Source: Torymus aiolomorphi
Taxonomy: Eukaryota; Arthropoda; Insecta; Hymenoptera; Torymidae
Length of the DNA: 64,000 nt
Direction of reading: 5' to 3'
Assembly (NCBI GenBank): GCA_036365515.1
Contig: CM070873.1
Coordinates: 173,150,104-173,214,103, forward strand
The notes below the pieces were generated by a model, which was not told the origin of the DNA, ran no database searches, and saw only the letters and a list, made by a program, of their open reading frames with translations. Made by a program: the position numbers and the translations under genes. Below are positions 57,816-64,000 of this stretch, piece by piece (within the stretch, counting starts at the first letter, position 1; every line of letters begins with the position of its first letter).

Positions 57816-58689
57816 TTAAGAAGTTTATCTAAAAGTAATTATTTGTTGTTAATGTTATATAATTTAAAATTATTAACTTTAAAACTTTTTCATAAACGCA
57901 AGCATTAGTTTTAGACTTACGTCAGAAAGTTCTAAAAACAATTTTATAAATATAACATTTGCAGATTACTATCTTTGACTACAATCACAATATGCTTTTT
58001 ATTTATAAAGTATATACTTTTCTTGTTCTAAATATTCTTGGAATTGTGCACGTGCATTTAAATATAACTTAAACGTTTAAAAGTTACCTAAATATTTCAG
58101 ATTAAAATTTTAAAAAGATGCAACAATAAACTTTCAACCCTATCACCAAAAATCAGAAGATGTTAAAAATTAGAATTTTTTAGTAACTACATTTTAGCAA
58201 CTAACTTTTAGTAATTTACAATTAAACAAAAATTTATTTTAGGTTTCTTCAAAAATGTATCACATTAAAACACTCTGCCAACTAAATTTATGCTATATAT
58301 AATATCTCAAAAAGACACACATATATATACATATATTTAAAACAAATAAAATGTATTTTTAACACACATTTTTACTTTTAAAAGTTGCAAACAACAACGG
58401 ACTAATCATTATAACTGTACAGACACAATAAATGAAAAATCGAAATACAAACAAGTTAAAAATAAAGTTATTTTACCTTATTAAGTATGTTTATCCGGTA
58501 TAGCCCCAAAAACAAGTAAATCCGTGACATATAATAAAAATTATTAATATCTATTGTAATGTTGTGGTTTGATTATTCTCTCAAAATTTACTTCGATAGT
58601 GAACAAACAATGTACATTACTTAAAATCATAGGTAAGAGTTTATTATCATTACTTCATATACAATTACTGTACCGAACTTACATCAAAA
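57816..58689. other. AT-rich, no gene
   Basis: Low-complexity AT sequence; nothing recognisable. Confidence 0.5.
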
Positions 58690-59400
58690 ATGGTATTTCC
58701 GTACCGGCTAGCAAATGCATAGTTACGTGAGTTTCGGACATATTGAAATATGCGATACAAGCTACATTATTGGTTTCGCACGGAGGCCAAATAGTATTCT
58801 TCTATCTTTTGGAGTTTCGCTCGTTCATGACGCTGACGGCAAGGCTCCACCAGGGCCGTCGATTCCTTCGCAGTCATACACACACGTACTCCTTTGCTCG
58901 CGGCTCTACGAGAGCCTCGTCAGGCTTTTCGAAATCAAGATGCCGAGGTATTTAGCAAGTGGCTCAAGGCAACAAATAATAGTACCGTTAATTAGATTGG
59001 AGTATCTCGCTGACGACTATATTAAATACTTTAAGTGCGCGTACGAGAGAGGCGGCTCTCTCTTCTGTGTTTTTCGGACGCTCGTATTTCGCGCCTTTCG
59101 CGCGACTCGCATCGCCTCGGTACTCATACATGCTCCCACTTACGCACATTCATACAACCGTATTAGTCCTAGCTTCGCCTTGTGTGACTCTCGTATGTTA
59201 TAACTACAATTCTCTCATAACTCTCCCCTCCTTTAATCGGACCTAGGACTTCGCAGATGTCCGAAGGTTCGGTCGTAAAACAGCTGTGGAATAGTTATAT
59301 CCTTGACACTGCTCATGTGGAAGAAAGGTAAACATCGGCATCGAAAAATAAGAAAAAGAAAAAAGATTATGAAATAATTAAAGTAATTATTATTGGGAGT
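58690..59400. other. Moderately GC-rich block, unidentified 162-aa ORF
   Basis: ORF 58715-59203 (plus) has no known motif, and the other strand is poor in ORFs. The composition differs from the AT-rich flanks. Lying 3' of the minus-strand gypsy element, it could be LTR sequence (it has 'cctcctttaatcggacctagg'), but no second copy is in the window. Confidence 0.3.
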
Positions 59401-59519
59401 AATAATCGGCTTCTACTGCTGCCTCGAATCCACTCATGGGGATTTTCGGTACTCCATCGGTGTTCTCCAACTTAATAATTTACTTATCGTAAATTATTAA
59501 ATCCATCGGATTTATCAAT

Positions 59520-59880
59520 TTTCTTTTTTGGGCTACAGTTTCTGGGTCACTTGCTTTCTTCTCTTTTTTCTCCTCGCCGCATCTTGGGCAGGTCCGTTTA
59601 GTCGTGTCCCGTCTCACACAGCCAAAACAGAACGGGCGGCTCCTCACGCACAGCGTATAGTTCCTGAGCAGGTGGTTTCCTCCACATTTCTAGCAAACTG
59701 TAGTCTCGGCCTTTTCCCCACGGAAGTCGTTTGCCCTGGGGAAACGGGGTGACGCCGGTCTTGGGCTGGGGATTCGTAGGGACGGTGGGCGGAACTCCCA
59801 ATGATGTTCGGTCGGTGGTCGACCAACGTCTGCCAACATCTTCTCAAACCCTACCTTGTGGCTGAGTGGCCATAGTGTCC
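59520..59880 (-). pseudogene. Gypsy-type gag zinc-knuckle fragment
   Basis: The minus strand, in broken frames, gives CVRSRPFCFGCVRRDTTKR followed by TCPRCGEEKKEKK, i.e. spaced Cys pairs of a nucleocapsid-like region. It is preceded by MATQPQ-type sequence and Pro-rich text. It lies downstream of the integrase, so it belongs to a rearranged or second element rather than to the normal 5' gag position. Confidence 0.5.
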
Positions 59881-59883
59881 AGT

Positions 59884-62618
59884 TCAGGGTTGATGGGAAC
59901 GCGCTTTTCTGTTTGGTGATGAGGGAGGCGACCGCTGGTGGCGTTGGTTCTGGTATTCATTAGCCTTAGCCATGGCTTGGCGGAGCTCTCTCGACTCCTG
60001 CATCTTCCTCTTCTTTTCTTCGCCTCCGAGCTCTTGTGACCGGGCCATGGTGGGGTTTATCGCGTATCGAAACTCGGGAAGGTGTTCATCCCAGGGCCGG
60101 TGATCGCTAACAAGGTAAGCTATTATAATTTGTTTTAAAGTCCGATTCACGCGTTCAACAGGGTTTGCCTGTGCATGATAGCGCGGTACCGTGGTGTGCA
60201 AGATTTTATATTCTTTGGCTACTTCTACTAGTATTTTCTTTACAAATTCTGGACCATTATCGGTTACTAGCCCCTTTGGCGCACCGTATCTGCACAGAAT
60301 GGTATCCTGAAACGCCTTTTTGACTGTTTTTCTCGTGGCTTTTCTCAACGGGACTATCTTCACCCACTTCGTAGAAAGGTCTTGTATTAATAACGCGTAC
60401 ACTGCACCATTTTTACTCCGCGGCTCGGGGTCTATTATATCCATGGCTACTGTCATCCATGGTTCTTCTACAGTGCGTACGCCCATGAGCTCGGCGGGTT
60501 TCCTTTGATCAACTTTAACTTGCTGACACGTTTCGCATTTCCTAACGTACTGTACCGTGTCTTGCCATATACCTGGCCAGAAGTAGTCTCGTGTCAGTCA
60601 TTTGTAAGTCTTATGTATTCCTAGATGTCCCGCTTGTGGTTGGCCGTGACATTCGCGTAGCGCTTTTAATCTAAGTTCTGTTGGTAGGACTAGCTTCCAC
60701 GAGTCTAAATCGTTGATTTTGAATGAGTCGTGTGAACTCTTTATTGTGAAAATAGATTCTCCTCTCATGTACCGTCCAATTTTTTAAAAGTTTTGGATGC
60801 ATTTCTATCGCTTCGATTCTCTTATCATACCATGTATCGTTTGTTTCGGCGATCGTGTTGAGGCCTTCGGAGTCATCCTCAAACATGCGATAATGCATCT
60901 GGTACATGTTGTATAACGAAATCGTATTGGGCTAATTCCATCGTCCATCGCGCAACTCTACCTACAGGGTACATCTACCTTAGGTTACTAGAGTCGGTAA
61001 CTACTGTAAAGTGGTATCCCTCTAAGTATTCACGATACTTTCGTATAGCCCAGACTACCGCGAGACATTCCCATTCGATTACGGTATAGTTCGGCTTTAT
61101 TTAAGTTCCGGCTTGCGTAGCCTATTATGCGCTCGTGTCGGTCTCGCACTTGCATCAGTGCCGCGCCGAGACCCGTCGAGCATGCGTCGGTTTGGAGAGA
61201 GAAAGGTAGCGAAAAATCTGGGCAAGCTAAAATAGGAGTTGTGGTTAGCTTCTCCTTTAAGGTATCCATTGCCTTCTGTTGTTGCTCTCCCCACTTCCAA
61301 TGTCTGCTCTTTTGTGCTAATTCATTTGACGGCTCGGATATTTTCGCGAAGTTATTAATAAATCGACCGTACCACGAGGCCATTCTGGTGAATCTACAGA
61401 GTTGCCGTAAGTTTTTTGGAACAGGATAGTTTTTAATAGCTTCTACTTTAGCAGGGTCATGCTGTAAACCGTTAAAATTCACGATGTATCCCAGATACTT
61501 CACCTCGGTACAGTCAAAAATCGATTTCGCGCGGTTCATCGTTAGCTTAGCTTGTTTTAAGCGCGTTATCACAATACGGAGCCAATGCAGATGTTGCTCG
61601 AACGTTTCAGAGACTATAACTATATCATTTAAATAGCAATATACTCTGCCATCCATTTCTGGCGTTATAATTCCATCCATTAGCCGCTGGAACGTTGCGG
61701 GGCTGATTGATCAATTGATACAAGCCACGACCAGGTATCCTGAACGCGGTGTACTCCTTACTACTTTCTTCAAGTGGCACTTGGAAGTACGCCTGACTTA
61801 AATCTAGAGTACTGATATATCGCGCGTTTCTTAGTTTACTCAAAATTTCATTCATATTTGGGAACGGGTACCCGTCTTTCTTTGCTAACTCGTTGATTTT
61901 ACGAAAATCAATACACGGGCGACGCATTCCGTCAGGTTTCAAATGCATTTACGGGACTTGACTACGCGCTGTTTGATGGTTCTATTACCCCTCCTTCTTG
62001 GCCCTGATCATGTATCACATGCTTTGTTAGGTGTGTTAGTCCCAGTTTCGGTTTGCCGCTAGGTATTAGTTCACCTAATAGCCTCTGTAATCTGTCTTTT
62101 TGCGTCTCTTCTAGTTCGCATATCCTAACTACTAGTTCATCATCAGAGTACATGCCCCCTCCGACCCCGTCGAAAGACATACACGTACCATTTTCCTGTT
62201 GCCGCTTGCGCTCCCTGAAATTAATCGAAACGTCGAATAATTCGAGCGCGTCCATCCCCAAGACACAATCGTAAGCTAAAGCCTTTACGAGACGAATGGC
62301 CATTTCGTTACTCGTACCACAAATGCTAACCGGGACTCTAATTTGCCCTGAAATTCTCTCGAGTGACCCGTTAGCTAAAGTAATAGTCTCAAAAACCCGG
62401 TCTCCGAACCTATCCGCAAACTTAGGACCAACGTACGTCCTCGACGCGCCTGAGCCCACCAAGGCGACTGGAGGTATCTCCGATATCTCGACATTAATGA
62501 AAAATGGCCTATCACTTACGATTCCTGGCCCTAGGGGGTGGAATGGGTCTCCCCACTCCAGAGTGTCTGTGAGAGAGTTGCGTGAGATGCGAGAAACGAG
62601 AACAACGACACTGGACAC
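59884..62618 (-). pseudogene. pol: Ty3/gypsy pol: protease, reverse transcriptase, RNase H, integrase
   Basis: Minus strand, in order: retropepsin-like VALVGSGASRTYV (62618-61962), in which the active-site Asp of DSGA is Gly; RT start GMRRPCIDFRKINELAKKDGYPF, STLDLSQAYFQVPL and TAFRIPG (61948-); a damaged FxxMPFGL region; VYCYLNDIVIVSE, where YxDD has become YLND (61680-); VKYLGYIVNFNGL and WKWGEQQQKAMDTLKE; RNase H LQTDACSTGLGAAL; integrase zinc finger CHGQPQ...CETCQQ (~60660-60520); and integrase core MDIIDP, VTDNGPEFVKK and NPVERVNRTLKQII (60486-). Stops and frameshifts separate the parts. The enzyme set is complete in order, but two catalytic residues are substituted. No LTR pair could be identified. 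Confidence 0.88.
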
Positions 62619-62659
62619 CTGTCACGTTGGCCTCACACCGTGCAGTCGAGCACGCTAGG

Positions 62660-63260
62660 TAATCTAAAGTTAAGTTTAAAAAGTAAAGCTCATTATTATT
62701 AATGTTCATGAGATATGTAACTACTAATCCAACCTCGATCCACTTCCTCAACATGGTAGCAATCGAGTGCTTTGTAAGTATACATTACTCATTTTCATAT
62801 CAACCTTCGGGGAAAATATAAAAATAATGGTGCAATGAAATAAAAGTTTATAGTGAAAATTAATAAGTAAAGAACATTGGAAACTAAAAAATATGTGCTC
62901 AAAGAAGAAGGAAGAGATATTAGCTAACGAACAAAAAAAGGATTTTTGAAAAATAACTATGAAAGGAGTGTGATGTTAATCGATGAAGATCAGCAAGTGA
63001 AACACGAGGCGACTAAGGCTAAATGAGCACGTGACAATTTTTAAGGTTAAGTACATATTCGCAAAATGGAAAACGACTTTAAGAAATTTTATTTCTGAAG
63101 GTAGTACATAAACTGAAGACTTAGTTAACCAAATAAAAAGTAAAGATTTTGAATTAAGCAAAGAGCACAGAAATTATTTAAGAAAAAGTTTTCTTAAAAT
63201 ACTGAAGAAAGCTTTTATTTTGAAAATTGAAATTGACAATAAGCTGAAAATTAAAGAAAC
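62660..63260. other. Spacer between gypsy and copia sequences, no gene
   Basis: AT-rich, many A-rich runs. The minus ORF 62512-62754 is not recognisable. It may contain 5' leader sequence of the following copia element. Confidence 0.35.
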
Positions 63261-63270
63261 AGAAAAAAAT

Positions 63271-64000
63271 GGCTACGCAAATGGAAATTAATGACATAAG
63301 TATTCCAGTGTTTGTCGGAATAAATTTTGTAAGTTGAAAATTCAGACTCATGAACATTTTGGAATATAAAGAGTGTCAAGAACCTGCAACAAGAAACAGA
63401 GCAGAGAGTGACAATAAACGTGCTTGGAAGAAAAGTGACTTAAGAGGAAAAACAATTTTTATTAGTGCTATGTCAGATAAACAATTGGAGTACAATAGTG
63501 AATGTAAAACGATCTTTGAGATGATGTCGAAGTTAGAAAAAATGTATTCGTCAAAATCAACGTCACTACAAATAATAAAAAGAGGTAAACTAGAAGAAGT
63601 CAAATTCAACAATTACAGTAATGTTGAAGAATTTTTTTTTGATTTCGAGAGAATATGTAATGAGTCGAAATCAGCTGGTGGACAATTAACAGAAGAAGTA
63701 AAAATAAGATATTTGATAAAAGCTTTACCACCAATCTACTGTTACATTGGCGATTTTATTGATTTAGTGCCTGAAGATCAAAGAACCGTTGAACGTGTGA
63801 AAACAAAAATTAAAGAAAAAAATTTGAACAGACGTAAAAGTGACAAGAAAACCAGTGTAAATACTTTTACTGCAAAAACAAAAGAAAATTGCTTCCAGTG
63901 TGGAAAGCCCGGACACTACAAGAATGAATGCTGACACGGACAGCAAGGTAATCAAAGAAAAGGAATTCAGTACAACCAAGGCAGGGAACAGCGAGTTGCA
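63271..64000 (+). pseudogene. gag: Ty1/copia gag, partial at window end
   Basis: ATG at ~63271 opens MATQMEINDISIPVF and stops after ~20 codons. A second frame from 63350 is open to the zinc knuckle. Motifs are ESDNKRAWKKSDLRGK, FEMMSKLEKMYSSKS, VEEFFFDFERICNESKSAG, IKALPPIYCYIGDFID and CFQCGKPGHYKNEC (CCHC). This matches the UBN2-type gag of copia elements, which coats the RNA. TGA follows the knuckle at 63932-63934, and the sequence continues Gln-rich (QGNQRK) to the window edge. The pol part is outside. Confidence 0.82.

Overview
The window is eukaryotic, AT-rich and almost entirely made of transposable elements. Spliced genes with GTAAGT/GTAAGC donors, TATA/Inr (TCAGTC) promoters, an R1-type LINE sitting in an (AC)n microsatellite, Helitron, Tigger, mariner, hAT-like and TTAA-type elements, gypsy and copia remnants and a Polinton point to an arthropod, most likely an insect. 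Hymenoptera is a guess I cannot prove. I saw no host single-copy gene that I can name, no tRNA/rRNA and no CRISPR array.

The centrepiece is a 17,557-bp Polinton/Maverick (2156-19712), the virus-like self-synthesising transposon related to adintoviruses. It has ~980-bp terminal inverted repeats and a clean 6-bp target duplication, AGTACA, on both sides. All recognisable genes lie on the + strand. They are a spliced acidic N-terminal leader joined to a protein-primed DNA polymerase B (4578-9970), then a compact packaging/virion cassette (10490-16204): packaging ATPase, small basic protein, MILVP-motif protein, integrase with chromodomain, minor capsid (penton-like), basic core protein, double-jelly-roll major capsid, acidic-tailed protein and adenain-like protease. 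A more variable right arm holds ~130-bp tandem repeats, an unrecognised acidic gene and a 58-codon ORF. The copy is dead or dying. PolB has one nonsense codon and three frameshifts. The integrase has lost its 5' half, including the zinc finger and first catalytic Asp. The major capsid and protease each carry a frameshift. The ATPase, minor capsid and core protein remain open.

Left of the Polinton (1-2149) are parts of two dispersed repeats and a decayed minus-strand gene with a repetitive lysine/arginine-rich tail. Right of it (19.7-22.3 kb) is a decayed minus-strand gene whose exon-intron unit is duplicated in tandem.

22.3-43.7 kb: a ~1.3-kb dispersed repeat, an R1/Waldo-like LINE (23.6-28.8 kb) inside an AC repeat, three decayed jockey/CR1-like LINE pieces, a Helitron N-terminal fragment, a second copy of the dispersed repeat, a GC-rich block with a long GA run, and a short hAT-type element with 8-bp target duplication.

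43.7-54 kb: a Helitron Pif1-like helicase split by a foldback TTAA element, a 4.4-kb mariner-superfamily transposon with ~830-bp inverted repeats and a 38-bp minisatellite, three more TTAA-flanked elements, a second Helitron helicase remnant, and an inverted pair of hammerhead-like motifs.

54-64 kb: a foldback element inserted in a ~145-bp tandem repeat, a Tigger/pogo-type transposase pseudogene, a gypsy pol pseudogene with substituted protease and RT catalytic residues, and the start of a copia-type gag running off the window end.
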